Below, piece by piece: positions 25,737-34,341 of a stretch of 64,000 nucleotides of DNA. Origin of the DNA: JACDBZ01 sp036262075 (GTDB lineage Bacteria > Chloroflexota > Limnocylindria > QHBO01); contig DATAJO010000040.1 of NCBI GenBank assembly GCA_036262075.1, positions 8,789-72,788 of the forward strand, written 5' to 3'. How positions within the stretch are numbered: the first letter of the stretch is position 1; every line of letters begins with the position of its first letter. The notes beneath the pieces are model-generated. The model worked only from the letters and a program-made list of their open reading frames with translations, ran no database searches and was not told the origin of the DNA. The translations under genes were made by a program, and so were the position numbers.

Positions 25737-25780
25737 AACAGCGACGGAGCGCCGGCGAGCGGATACCAGCGTGCTGAGGG

Positions 25781-26614
25781 TTACGAATGCCAGGCTTCGT
25801 AGGCCTCGCCGACGACGGTCTCGAAGCGGAGGCCCATGAGGACGATGCCGGCGAAGCCGTGCTGGCGCGCCTGAGCGGCGCACTCCCTGGCCATCTGCCA
25901 GCCGAAGGCGCGCGCATCGGCCGATGAGAGGCCGGACAGGCGCTCGAGCAGACCGTCGGACACGGCGATGGCGCCGACGCGGGTGAGGCGGCGGACCCAG
26001 CGCTCGCTGAAGGGCGGCGTGATCTCGAGGTAGACGGCGGGGTCGCCGGGCTGGAGCTCGAGGCGCTGGGCGACATCGGCGACGGTCGAGGGATCCATGA
26101 CCGGGCCGGTCGTGAAGAACTGGCCGCCGACCTCGATGCGGCGGCGGAACATCCATCGGCGCGAGCGCGTGCTCATCCCGACCTCGAAGCCGGGGTCGGG
26201 CAGCTCGGACTGGAGCGCGCGGAGGTGCTCGACGATCTCGTACGAGTTCGACCAGTGCTCGACCTCGGGCAGCATGTCGCCCTGGACCACGAGGAACGAG
26301 GTCACGCCGTTGCCGATGGCGCCGCGCACCTCGGACTCGATGGCCAGGATGTTCCGATCGCGCGTCGAGCACACCACCGTCGGGCGCACGCCGGGAACGT
26401 CGTGCGTGATGCGGGCGGCGAAGGCGTAGGGCGAGACGCGGACCTGCTTGAACGGGTTGTCCGTGATGAGGACGTCCCGCCATCGGCCCTCGAGCTCCCG
26501 GTGGACCATCCCGGGCAGGCGCGGCGGGTTGATCTCGACCATCTCGACCCAGCCGCGCGGGGACGAGAGCTGCGGGCTCTCCGGCTGATCGTGGACGTGG
26601 GCTTCGGTCGTCAT
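25781..26614 (-). CDS. Methylenetetrahydrofolate reductase-like protein (277 aa)
   Basis: ATG at 26614 overlaps the metE stop by 4 nt, implying coupled synthesis. The N-terminal V-E-M-V-E-I-N-P-P-R resembles the MetF-family opening (F-E-x-x-P-P-R/K). A region with F-L-V-V-Q-G-D-M-L-P corresponds to the A-L-R-G-D-P-P stretch of MetF, and the rest fits a TIM barrel. MetF reduces methylene-THF to methyl-THF, the methyl donor for MetE encoded just upstream. Similarity is distant, so the activity is inferred mainly from partner and motif; a different folate- or corrinoid-linked methyl enzyme is possible. Confidence 0.65.
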   Translation of the reverse strand: MTTEAHVHDQPESPQLSSPRGWVEMVEINPPRLPGMVHRELEGRWRDVLITDNPFKQVRVSPYAFAARITHDVPGVRPTVVCSTRDRNILAIESEVRGAIGNGVTSFLVVQGDMLPEVEHWSNSYEIVEHLRALQSELPDPGFEVGMSTRSRRWMFRRRIEVGGQFFTTGPVMDPSTVADVAQRLELQPGDPAVYLEITPPFSERWVRRLTRVGAIAVSDGLLERLSGLSSADARAFGWQMARECAAQARQHGFAGIVLMGLRFETVVGEAYEAWHS

Positions 26615-28794
26615 GCGCCTCGAAGCGCGCGGGCGGCGGCGACCATGTCGCCGAGCTGTCGCTCGATCTCCTCCCAGCGACGCGTCTTCAGGCCGCAGTC
26701 GGGGTTGACCCACAGGTCCGACACGTCCATGAACTCGCGGAAGTGGCGCAGCCGATCGGTCATGACCTGCGACCCCGGCGTGTGCGGGGAGTGGACGTCG
26801 AACACGCCCGGCCCGATCTGGAGGTGGCCGTCACCGAACAGCTCGTAGAACTGGCGGATGTACGAGTCGTCCTTGGAGCGGCTGAACTCGATCGAGGCGA
26901 CGTCGACGCCGGCATCGGACCACAGCGGCACGATGTCCCCGAAGTCGCCGTAGCACATGTGCGTGTGCATCTGGACGTTGGCCGGCTGGTTGAACGCGTG
27001 GTTCAGCGCCGCCCGCACGCCGCGGGCGTAGATCTCGCGCAGCTGCGGCGCGTCCTCGGTCGGCAGCGGCCAGCGCTCGCGGACGGCGGGCTCGTCGACC
27101 TGGATGATCCGGCAGCCGGCGGCGACGAGGTGGCCGACCTCCTCCGCGATCGGCTGGGCGACCGCCCAGAAGAGCCGATCGTCCGGCACGCCCGGCGGTC
27201 GGAACGACCAGTTCACGATCGTGACCGGCCCGGTCAGCATGCCCTTCACCGGCTTGTCGGTGGCGTCCTGCGCAATCCGCCACTCGTCGACGGTCATCGG
27301 CTCGCTGATGGAGGGCGGCGCGTCGAGGATGGGGGCGCGAACGCATCGGGATCCATACGACAGGACCCAGCCGTTGCGGGTGGTGAAGAAGCCGTCCATC
27401 TGCTCGGCGAAGTACTCGACCATATCGGTTCGCTCGAACTCGCCGTGGACGACGACGTCGATCCCCATCCGCTCCTGCCAGGCGACCGACTCGGTGATGA
27501 GCCGCGCCATCTCGCGGTCGTACTCCTCCCGGCCGATCTCTCCCTTGCCCAGGCGAACGCGGAGCTGGCGGACCTCGGCGGTCTGCGGCAGCGATCCGGT
27601 CGTGGTGGTCGGGAAGGCGGGCAGGCCGAGGTCGGACTGCGCATCCCGCCGCTCCGGCCGCGGCGCGCGCGGCACGAGCGAGCCGACCTCCGGCCAGGAG
27701 GCCATCGGCGGCTGGGTGACCTCGGGGGTGCGTCCCTCGGACAGCGCAGCCGGCCATGCGGCCAACGCCCGAGCCTTCTCGCGGGCGAACTGGAAGCCCG
27801 CCGGCAGGTCCTCGCCCTCGACGGTGACGGGCAGGAACATCAGGCTCGTCGACGGCACGAGCCGCACTGCCTTGCCGTCGTCGGCGGCGCCCTCGAGGCC
27901 CGCGAGCGCGTCATGCGCCGCGGCGAAGTCATCCGGCCACACCGAGCGCCCGTCCATGACCGCCACGACATGCTCGGGCTGCGCCTCCCACGCCGGCGTC
28001 CCACGCAAGGAAGGAACGGAGGCAGCCGGAACCTGGACCGCCAGCCCGTGCCGTCCGAGCCGCTCGACGGTCTCGGCCGAGGGGCGGCCGAACTGGACGG
28101 TCACGAGCGGCGTGTGGCGCAGCTCGAACTCGTCGATGCGCTCGTAGGCGGCGTCGCGCAGGCGCCGGTCCTCGTCGGACAGGACCATGCCGAGGCACGG
28201 CTCGTCGAGCTGAAGGCGGAACGTCCGCCCGTCGAGCACCTGCTCGGAGCAGAAGGCCCACAGCGACTCGGCGGCGGTGCGCGCAACCTCGGTGATCGAC
28301 AGGTCGCCCACGATCTTCGAGAGCTTCGCCAGGCTGTACGGGCCGAGGACCGCCCATGTCACGCCGTCCTGGTTGAGCGGCTGGCGCCACGGCAGCGGCC
28401 GGATCTCGTCGGGGAGGTCGTGGATCTCGGGGACGACGTAGTGGTAGTTCGTGTCGAACCACTTCGTCATCTCCCACGCCTCGCGCTCCGGCGTGCCGCG
28501 TGCGGCGGCGGTCAGCACGCCGAACGGGTTGGCGTCGAGCCGCGGCCCCTCACCCTCGGGCGTGATGCCGAGCATGAGCGCGGTCTCGAGGACCTCGTCG
28601 TACAGGAAGTAGTCGTCGACGGCGGAGCCGATGGCCTCGCGCTGCTCGTCGAGGTGCGCCTGCCGCAGCTCGGCGACGCGCTCGAGGAACGAATCGGTGT
28701 CCATCCTGCCGCTCCAGGCGCGCTCGAGCGCCCACTTGAGCTCGCGGTTGGGACCGATACGGGGGTAGCCGATGAGCTGCGCGGTGATCTGCAT
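26611..28794 (-). CDS. metE: Cobalamin-independent methionine synthase MetE (727 aa)
   Basis: Full two-barrel MetE. The N-terminal domain opens I-G-Y-P-R-I-G-P-N-R-E-L-K. The C-terminal domain opens T-T-T-T-G-S-L-P-Q-T and carries the zinc ligands: His and Cys in H-T-H-M-C-Y-G-D-F, Glu in I-E-F-S-R-S and Cys in N-P-D-C-G-L. It transfers the methyl group of methyl-tetrahydrofolate to homocysteine. Start ATG 28794 places the conserved motif at the usual distance; ATG 28806 is an alternative, and neither has a clear ribosome binding site. It is coupled to the MetF-like gene. No S-box or cobalamin riboswitch was recognised upstream. Confidence 0.95.
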   Translation of the reverse strand: MQITAQLIGYPRIGPNRELKWALERAWSGRMDTDSFLERVAELRQAHLDEQREAIGSAVDDYFLYDEVLETALMLGITPEGEGPRLDANPFGVLTAAARGTPEREAWEMTKWFDTNYHYVVPEIHDLPDEIRPLPWRQPLNQDGVTWAVLGPYSLAKLSKIVGDLSITEVARTAAESLWAFCSEQVLDGRTFRLQLDEPCLGMVLSDEDRRLRDAAYERIDEFELRHTPLVTVQFGRPSAETVERLGRHGLAVQVPAASVPSLRGTPAWEAQPEHVVAVMDGRSVWPDDFAAAHDALAGLEGAADDGKAVRLVPSTSLMFLPVTVEGEDLPAGFQFAREKARALAAWPAALSEGRTPEVTQPPMASWPEVGSLVPRAPRPERRDAQSDLGLPAFPTTTTGSLPQTAEVRQLRVRLGKGEIGREEYDREMARLITESVAWQERMGIDVVVHGEFERTDMVEYFAEQMDGFFTTRNGWVLSYGSRCVRAPILDAPPSISEPMTVDEWRIAQDATDKPVKGMLTGPVTIVNWSFRPPGVPDDRLFWAVAQPIAEEVGHLVAAGCRIIQVDEPAVRERWPLPTEDAPQLREIYARGVRAALNHAFNQPANVQMHTHMCYGDFGDIVPLWSDAGVDVASIEFSRSKDDSYIRQFYELFGDGHLQIGPGVFDVHSPHTPGSQVMTDRLRHFREFMDVSDLWVNPDCGLKTRRWEEIERQLGDMVAAARALRGA

Positions 28795-28961
28795 GGTGCC
28801 GCGCATGATCGCATGCTCGCTCGCCCCGTGCGGAAGGTGCGCGCCGTCACCACGCGACTCCCCCGGCGCGTTGTCTTGTCGGCCTGTGTCTCCGTGTGTC
28901 TGCGTGCCTCCACGTGCCTCCGCGCGGTGTGTTTGTGCGGTCGCTGCGTGCCGCTGCGTGT

Positions 28962-29142
28962 GCTCGCCGTGGCGAGAGGAATGCACGGGAGGCCGGATCT
29001 GCGCGCGCTTTGTCGAGTGTGGCGAGCACCGGCACGCACGAACCGCACGCCGATGCGCCCCTCACGCTCACCAGCGCTCGCCCCAGTCGACAAACGACAC
29101 GCCGGGAGGGCTTCCGGTGAAAAGTTCTCGCCCTGGCGCGAA
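28962..29142. repeat. Interspersed imperfect-palindromic repeat, copy E
   Basis: CTCGCCGTGGCGAGAGG start, GCACGGGAGGCC, marker GTCGACAAACGAC (29086-29098), GGCTTCCGGTGAA (29109-29121) and TTCTCGCCCTGGCGCGAA end. The GT-rich stretch 28885-28965 just upstream, with runs of GTGTCTC and GCTGCGTG, recurs in part before copy H. Located upstream of metE. Confidence 0.8.
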
Positions 29143-29165
29143 CCGGAGCGCGAACCAGCGCCTCT

Positions 29166-29346
29166 GCTCGCTGTGGCGAGAGGAATGCACCGGAAGGCCG
29201 ATCCACGCTGCGTTTTCGCGCTGTAGCGAGCACGGGCACGCACGAACCGCACGCCGATGCGCCCCTCACGCTCACCAGCGCTCGCTCCAGTCGACAAACG
29301 ACACGCCACCAACGCTTCCGGTGAACAACGCTCGCTCCAGCGCGAA
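29166..29346. repeat. Interspersed imperfect-palindromic repeat, copy F
   Basis: The cleanest copy: CTCGCTGTGGCGAGAGG, GCACCGGAAGGCCGAT, the centre GAGCACGGGCACGCACGAAC, marker GTCGACAAACGAC (29291-29303), GCTTCCGGTGAACAACGC and CTCGCTCCAGCGCGA. Follows copy E by ~23 bp. The remaining 70 bp to the kinase stop at 29420 hold nothing recognised. Confidence 0.85.
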
Positions 29347-29419
29347 CGGCGCCGATGCAAGGCGAGGCGACAGCAGGAACGCGCCGGAACGCGAAGAGAC
29401 GCGAGCGGGGGCGCAGGTC

Positions 29420-31903
29420 CTAGGTGCCGACCGGCTGCGTGACCGATCCGAGCCACTCCCGCAGCCCGGAGATGGCGGCGTCGCCCTTGGCCAGGACGCG
29501 GAGGGCGTGCCGGTTCAGGCGCTCCTTGGTGGCCTCGCTGAGGGTGTGGCCGGTGACGACGACGATCGGGATGTCGCGGGTGAGCGCATCGGCTCGGAGC
29601 TGGGCGGCAACCTGGAAGCCCGAGAGATCGGGGAGGACGAGGTCGAGGATGATGGCGTCGATGCCGCCGGCCATGGCGCGCTCGACGCCCTCGAGCCCGG
29701 TGCGGGCGGTGACGACGGTCAGGCCGTCCCGGCCACTGAGCGCGTTGCGGTAGAGGACGAGGGCGGCCGGATCGTCGTCGATCGCGAGCACCGTCCGTGG
29801 CGCATCGCCGCCGTTTAGCGATCGCGCCAGCGCGGTGACCAGCGTCTCGCGCGCGACGGGCTTCACGAAGTAGTCCTGCGCCCCGAGTGTCATGCCCAGC
29901 GCCGCGTCGTCGACGACGGTGACGACCATGACGGGGATCGCGCGCGTCGCGGGATCGGAGCGCAGGGCGCGCAGCACGTCCCAGCCGTCGACGCCGGGCA
30001 GGACGATGTCGAGGAGGATCGCCGCCGGCGCCAGGGTGACGGCGGCCTTCAGGCCGCTCTCACCATCGACGGCCACGGCGGCGCGGTAGCCAGCCTGGCG
30101 CAGCTGGACGCGGAGCAGCTCGGCGGCCACGGCGTCGTCCTCGATGATGAGGACGAGCGGGCCCTTGCCGTCATCGGCCTCGACCGACCCGGCGTCGCGG
30201 ATGACCGGGCGCTGCATCGGCAGATGGACGGAGAACGTGCTGCCGGTGCCGGCCTCGGAGGCGAGCTCGATCCGGCCACCATGGGCCTGGACCAGCCGGC
30301 GCGTGAGCGCCAGCCCGAGGCCGGTGCCCTCGGCGCTGCCGGGGGTGAGCTGCTCGAAGGCGGCGAAGATCCGCTCCTGGTCGGCCTCGGCGATGCCCGG
30401 ACCGGTGTCGGCGAACCGCAGCACGACTCCGTCGTCGTCCGGCGCGACGGAGACGGACACCGAGCCCTCGGACGGGGTGAACTTGATCGCGTTCGAGAGG
30501 AGGTTGTAGACGATCTGGCGGAGCCGGGCCGCATCGGCCTCGAGGAAGAGGCTGGCGGGAAGCGAGGAGGTCAGCGCCAGGCGCTTCACCTCGGCCAGCG
30601 GCGTGACCGTGGCCATCACCTCGCGCACGAGGGTAGCGGCATCGACGTCCTCGTAGCGCAGCTCGAGCCGGCCGGCCTCGACCCGCGACAGGTCGAGGAT
30701 GTCGTTGATGAGGTCGAGCAGGTGCTCCCCGGCACGATGAATGTGCCCGGCGTACTCGCCGATCGACTCCTGGGTCAGCGGGGCCGGCGGCGTCTCGAGC
30801 AGCTCCGAGAAGCCGATGATCGCGTTGAGCGGCGTCCGCAGCTCGTGGCTCATCGCGGCCAGGAAGTCGGACTTCGCGGCGCTGGCGCGCGCGAGCTCGA
30901 CGTTCGTCGCCGCCAGCCGCTCGCCGATGGCGGTGCGCTCCTCGATGATCTTCTCCCGCTCGCTCGCGCCGAGCGTCTGGCTGCCGAGCATGGCGACCAG
31001 CGCGAGGTCGTCCTCCTCGAACAGCGCCGGGCCCGGGGTCCGGAGGCGCAGCGAGCCGGACATGTCGGCCATCGAGAAGGGGACGTCGGTGAGGTACGGC
31101 GCCAGGCCGTTCTCGACGCCGGCGGTGGCGATCGGCTGCGACGACCCGTTGACCCGCACCTCGGCGCCGAGCGCGCCGGTCAGGCCGATCGCCAGGTTCG
31201 CGAGCTCCTGCCACAGGCCGGCGGTCCCGGCGCCGGGCTGGGTACGGGCGAGGTCGTTGAAATAGCCGAAGGCGACCGCCTGCTGAATGACGCGGCGCAG
31301 CCAGCGGGGCGGGATGAACGAGAGGATGAAGGCGACCGCGGCGAGGATGCCGACCCAGCGCGACAGCTCCGGACCCACCGGCCCGCCGGCCAGCAGCGCC
31401 ACGATCGCCACCGCCAACAGGGCCATCGCCCCGGCCGCGGCGAGAAGGCGCCAGCGCGCCAGGCCGGCCCGGCGCCGGCCCTCGCGAGCGAGGACGAAGG
31501 CCGCGACGCCGTCGCCGACGACGAAGTACGCGCCGACGAGCCAGATGAGCCACGGGAACTGCTGTCCGAGGGTGAGGACGCTGGCGACCATCGCCACGTA
31601 GGCCACGACCATGGCCGGGAACGCCCAGCGTGGGACCGCGGCGGTGATGTGCTGCGTGAGGCGGATGGCGAACGCCGGCTGCGCCACGAGCAGCATCGAG
31701 CTGACGAGGTTGAGCAGCTCGCGGGCGGAGGGGAACAGGACGCCCAGGAACTGGAAGGCATAGAGGCCCGCCAGCGAGGAGAACATCAGGAGGATGTCGA
31801 ACGCGATCCGGTTGCGCTGGGTGATGAAGCCGACGAGGGCAACCAGGAACAGCAGGTAGAACGCGCCCTGGAGGATGATGGCGTCCATCGACGGCTCGGC
31901 CAC
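29420..31903 (-). CDS. Membrane hybrid histidine kinase with two receiver domains (827 aa)
   Basis: Start GTG 31903 abuts the upstream stop; an in-frame ATG at 31888 is an alternative. Residues 1-200 contain about seven membrane helices of an unrecognised sensor. A GAF-like region (~225-310) precedes HisKA with S-H-E-L-R-T-P-L (H353), then the ATPase domain (N-L-L-S-N-A-I-K-F, D-T-G-P-G-I, G-T-G-L-G-L). Two complete receiver domains follow (~590-705 and ~713-827), each with an acidic pocket and phospho-acceptor Asp (L-L-D-I-V-L-P and I-L-D-L-V-L-P). The second receiver ends L-A-K-G-D. Phosphate probably relays to the HD-GYP regulator encoded directly upstream. Confidence 0.93.
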   Translation of the reverse strand: MAEPSMDAIILQGAFYLLFLVALVGFITQRNRIAFDILLMFSSLAGLYAFQFLGVLFPSARELLNLVSSMLLVAQPAFAIRLTQHITAAVPRWAFPAMVVAYVAMVASVLTLGQQFPWLIWLVGAYFVVGDGVAAFVLAREGRRRAGLARWRLLAAAGAMALLAVAIVALLAGGPVGPELSRWVGILAAVAFILSFIPPRWLRRVIQQAVAFGYFNDLARTQPGAGTAGLWQELANLAIGLTGALGAEVRVNGSSQPIATAGVENGLAPYLTDVPFSMADMSGSLRLRTPGPALFEEDDLALVAMLGSQTLGASEREKIIEERTAIGERLAATNVELARASAAKSDFLAAMSHELRTPLNAIIGFSELLETPPAPLTQESIGEYAGHIHRAGEHLLDLINDILDLSRVEAGRLELRYEDVDAATLVREVMATVTPLAEVKRLALTSSLPASLFLEADAARLRQIVYNLLSNAIKFTPSEGSVSVSVAPDDDGVVLRFADTGPGIAEADQERIFAAFEQLTPGSAEGTGLGLALTRRLVQAHGGRIELASEAGTGSTFSVHLPMQRPVIRDAGSVEADDGKGPLVLIIEDDAVAAELLRVQLRQAGYRAAVAVDGESGLKAAVTLAPAAILLDIVLPGVDGWDVLRALRSDPATRAIPVMVVTVVDDAALGMTLGAQDYFVKPVARETLVTALARSLNGGDAPRTVLAIDDDPAALVLYRNALSGRDGLTVVTARTGLEGVERAMAGGIDAIILDLVLPDLSGFQVAAQLRADALTRDIPIVVVTGHTLSEATKERLNRHALRVLAKGDAAISGLREWLGSVTQPVGT

Positions 31904-33001
31904 CTACGCGGCCGGAGGCTCGGGGATGACCGGCTGGCCGGGCTCGGGCTCGACGCCGCCGCCGTCCTCGACGGTCGCGACGAACAGGTCCGTCAGGACC
32001 GGGTCGAACTGGTTGCCGGACTGGGAGCGGATCTCCTCCAGCGCATCGGCGGTGCTGCGGGCCGCGCGGTAGCTGCGGTCGTGGGTCATGGCGTCGAACG
32101 CATCGGCCAGGGCGACGATCCGCGCGCCGAGCGGGATGGACTCGCCGCTCAGGCCGTCGGGGTAGCCGCGGCCGTTCCAGTGCTCGTGGTGGTGGCGGAT
32201 GATCGGCAGGAAGCCGATGGCCGCGCCGAGCGGCCGGCAGATGCGCTCCCCGATCTCGGGGTGCTTCTTCATCAGTTCCCACTCGTCGGCGTCGAGTGGA
32301 CCGGGCTTGGTGAGGATCGCCTCCGGGATGCCGATCTTGCCGACGTCGTGGAGAAGGGCGCCGTAGGCGATCGTCTCCTCCTCGTCGTGGTCGAGGCCGA
32401 CGCGCTCGGTCAGCCGGGCGGCGAGGAACGCGAGCCGCTGGCAGTGATGCTCGGTCATCGGGTCCTTGGCCTCGACCGCGTTCGCCAGCGTCGCGACGAC
32501 GGCGTGGGCCGATTCCATGCGCACCAGCGCGGCGCGCAGCCGCAGGGCTGACCGGATGCGCGCGAGGAGCTCCGGCTGCCGGAACGGCTTGGCGAGGTAG
32601 TCATCGGCTCCGACGCCGAGCCCGTGGACGATGTCGTCGAGCTGCACGCGCGCCGTGAGCATGATGATCGGCAGCGTCGCGTTCTTCGGGTCCTGGCGGA
32701 GCCGGGTGCACACCTCGAGGCCGTCCATGCCGGGCAGGCCGACATCGAGGACCACGAGGTCGGGGCTGTCGCTGGCGACGCGCTTCAGCGCGTCCTCGCC
32801 GTTGGCCTCGGCCACCACGTCGTACCCCGCGCCGCCCAGGACGCGGGTCATGAGCAGCCGGCTGGCAGGATCATCCTCGACGACCAGGATCGTCGGCTTC
32901 GCTCGCCCGATGAGCTGCGGGCCGCGAATGGTCAGCGGCTCTGGCTCGGACTCCGGCTCGGGCTCGGGCTCTGGCGCGTCGGGACGGCGTGGGTGGAGCA
33001 T
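31904..33001 (-). CDS. HD-GYP domain response regulator (365 aa)
   Basis: ATG 33001 is chosen because GAGGGGAG precedes it; a GTG at 33043 would add 14 residues from an AT-rich stretch. An acidic Pro/Glu repeat (residues 9-22) leads to a receiver domain with D43/D44, D86 and K138, then an HD-GYP domain with H218-D219, K222 and H-H-H-E-H-W-N-G-R-G-Y-P (270-281). Such RpfG-type proteins hydrolyse cyclic di-GMP when phosphorylated. It is immediately followed by the hybrid kinase gene with no gap, making a two-component pair that lowers or senses c-di-GMP. Confidence 0.93.
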   Translation of the reverse strand: MLHPRRPDAPEPEPEPESEPEPLTIRGPQLIGRAKPTILVVEDDPASRLLMTRVLGGAGYDVVAEANGEDALKRVASDSPDLVVLDVGLPGMDGLEVCTRLRQDPKNATLPIIMLTARVQLDDIVHGLGVGADDYLAKPFRQPELLARIRSALRLRAALVRMESAHAVVATLANAVEAKDPMTEHHCQRLAFLAARLTERVGLDHDEEETIAYGALLHDVGKIGIPEAILTKPGPLDADEWELMKKHPEIGERICRPLGAAIGFLPIIRHHHEHWNGRGYPDGLSGESIPLGARIVALADAFDAMTHDRSYRAARSTADALEEIRSQSGNQFDPVLTDLFVATVEDGGGVEPEPGQPVIPEPPAA

Positions 33002-33162
33002 CTCCCCTCGGATTGGTTGTTGATGCAAAATAAATGCTTGCACGGTAGGGTAGCCGATGCGCTAGGACCTTCGGGCTAGTTACGTGTGCCACGGCGCGGC
33101 CTTGGGCCGGCCTTGGGCCGGCTTCGCTCCGGTCCGCAGGTCCGCGGTACCTGGCGCACCGC

Positions 33163-33346
33163 TGCTCGCCACACCGAGAGGAATGCGCCGGAAGCCTTCT
33201 CTGGGCGCGGGATGTCGAGTGTGGCGAGCACCCGCACCCACGAACCGCACGCCGATGCGCCCCTCACGCTCACCAGCGCTCGCCCCAGTCGACAAACGAC
33301 ACGCCAGCAAGGCTTCCGGTGAACTCTGCTCGCTCCAGCGCGAGCG
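33163..33346. repeat. Interspersed imperfect-palindromic repeat, copy G
   Basis: GCTCGCCACACCGAGAGG start, GCGCCGGAAGCC, marker GTCGACAAACGAC (33288-33300), GGCTTCCGGTGAA and a CTCGCTCCAGCGCGAG end. A solitary extra terminal stem, GCTCGCTCCAGCGCGAGC, follows at about 33379-33397. The upstream stretch 33002-33160 shows only an AT-rich patch (33014-33040) and no gene. Confidence 0.8.
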
Positions 33347-33428
33347 GCGCGTCGTGTGTCTACGTCCCTGCCGCGTTTGCTCGCTCCAGCGCGAGCGACG
33401 CGGTGTGTGCCTGCGCTTCGCTGCGTGT

Positions 33429-33610
33429 GCTCGCTCCAGCGAGAAGAATGCACCGGAAGGCCGATCCGCGCGGCGTTTACGCGCTGTGGCGAGCACCCGC
33501 ACGCACGAACCGCGCGCCGATGCGCCCCTCACGCTCACCGGCTCTCGCTGCAGTCGACACACGACACGCCGCCAACCCTTCCGGTGAACAACGCTCGCTC
33601 CAGCGCGAGC
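33429..33610. repeat. Interspersed imperfect-palindromic repeat, copy H
   Basis: CTCGCTCCAGCGAGAAG start, GCACCGGAAGGCCGAT, centre GAGCACCCGCACGCACGAAC, GTCGACACACGAC marker, CCTTCCGGTGAACAACGC and CTCGCTCCAGCGCGAGC end. Located downstream of the zinc-ribbon gene. Together with copy G it fills most of the gap 33002-33637. Confidence 0.85.
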
Positions 33611-33637
33611 GCCGCCGATGAACGAGACGACGGCGGC

Positions 33638-34207
33638 CTATTCGGCCTTCGCCGGCATCAGCCGCATGACGAGGCCGATGAAGGCGGTGATCCCGGCGAT
33701 GCTGAACAGCACGATGCCGATCACGCGCGGGATCCAGTTCCGGCCGAACAGCTCCGGAGCGTAGGTCAACGTAGCGAGGAAGCCCGCCAGGGCGAAGACC
33801 GACACGAGGATGCCGACCGCGAAGGCCCACGGGTTCGCCGCTCGCATCTCGGCCGCCGACCAACGCAGCGCGACCGCGTAGAGGAGGAGGCCGGCGGTGA
33901 GCGCGGCCAGGATCGGGATGTCGCCCGAGCGCTCGGGATTGTTGAGCGTCACGATGGTGAAGAGCGCGCTGAGGAAGACGAGGCCCATCGACAGCCGGCT
34001 GTACGTCGAGAAGACGCGCGCCGGAATCTCGCCGACGACGACCGGCACGCGTTCGACCTGCGCCTGGCGACGCTCACGCTCGCGTCGGTGCTGCTCGACG
34101 GTGGCCGCATCGGCGTCACGTGGGGTCTTGCATCGGTAGCAGCGCGCGTCGCGCGCCCGGTTCGGCTTCCAGCAGGAACGGCAGATCCATCCGTCGGCGA
34201 ACGTCAT
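33638..34207 (-). CDS. Zinc-ribbon membrane protein (189 aa), unknown function
   Basis: ATG 34207 has GGAGGGAGGG at good spacing; ATG 34216 is closer to it. An N-terminal zinc ribbon, W-I-C-R-S-C...R-C-Y-R-C (CxxC-x10-CxxC), is followed by a charged helical region and four membrane helices (~75-185). This layout is common in small membrane proteins of unknown function with a cytoplasmic zinc finger. No partner gene is evident: the next gene on the same strand is a small membrane protein. Confidence 0.7.
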   Translation of the reverse strand: MTFADGWICRSCWKPNRARDARCYRCKTPRDADAATVEQHRRERERRQAQVERVPVVVGEIPARVFSTYSRLSMGLVFLSALFTIVTLNNPERSGDIPILAALTAGLLLYAVALRWSAAEMRAANPWAFAVGILVSVFALAGFLATLTYAPELFGRNWIPRVIGIVLFSIAGITAFIGLVMRLMPAKAE

Positions 34208-34273
34208 GCGTCGCATCCCTCCCTCCGCCCGCATGCTCGGTCGGCGGGCGTGGGCCGATGCTACGAGATCAGC

Positions 34274-34341
34274 ACAAGCGCCCGATCAGGACAAGCGCCC
34301 GATCAGGACAAAGAGCCCGACAGGAGAAGAGCCCGATCAGG
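34274..34341. repeat. Four tandem 17-bp repeats at the 3' end of a small gene
   Basis: Units beginning ACAAGCGCCCGATCAGG (34274), repeated exactly at 34291 and with changes at 34308 and 34325. The last unit overlaps the stop codon of the leftward gene 34337-34666, so the array forms its 3' untranslated region. Confidence 0.85.

Noticed and set aside
23202..33610. A CRISPR array as explanation of the repeats
   Set aside because: The units are ~180 bp, palindromic throughout, irregularly spaced and interleaved with genes; there are no short direct repeats with unique spacers and no cas genes.
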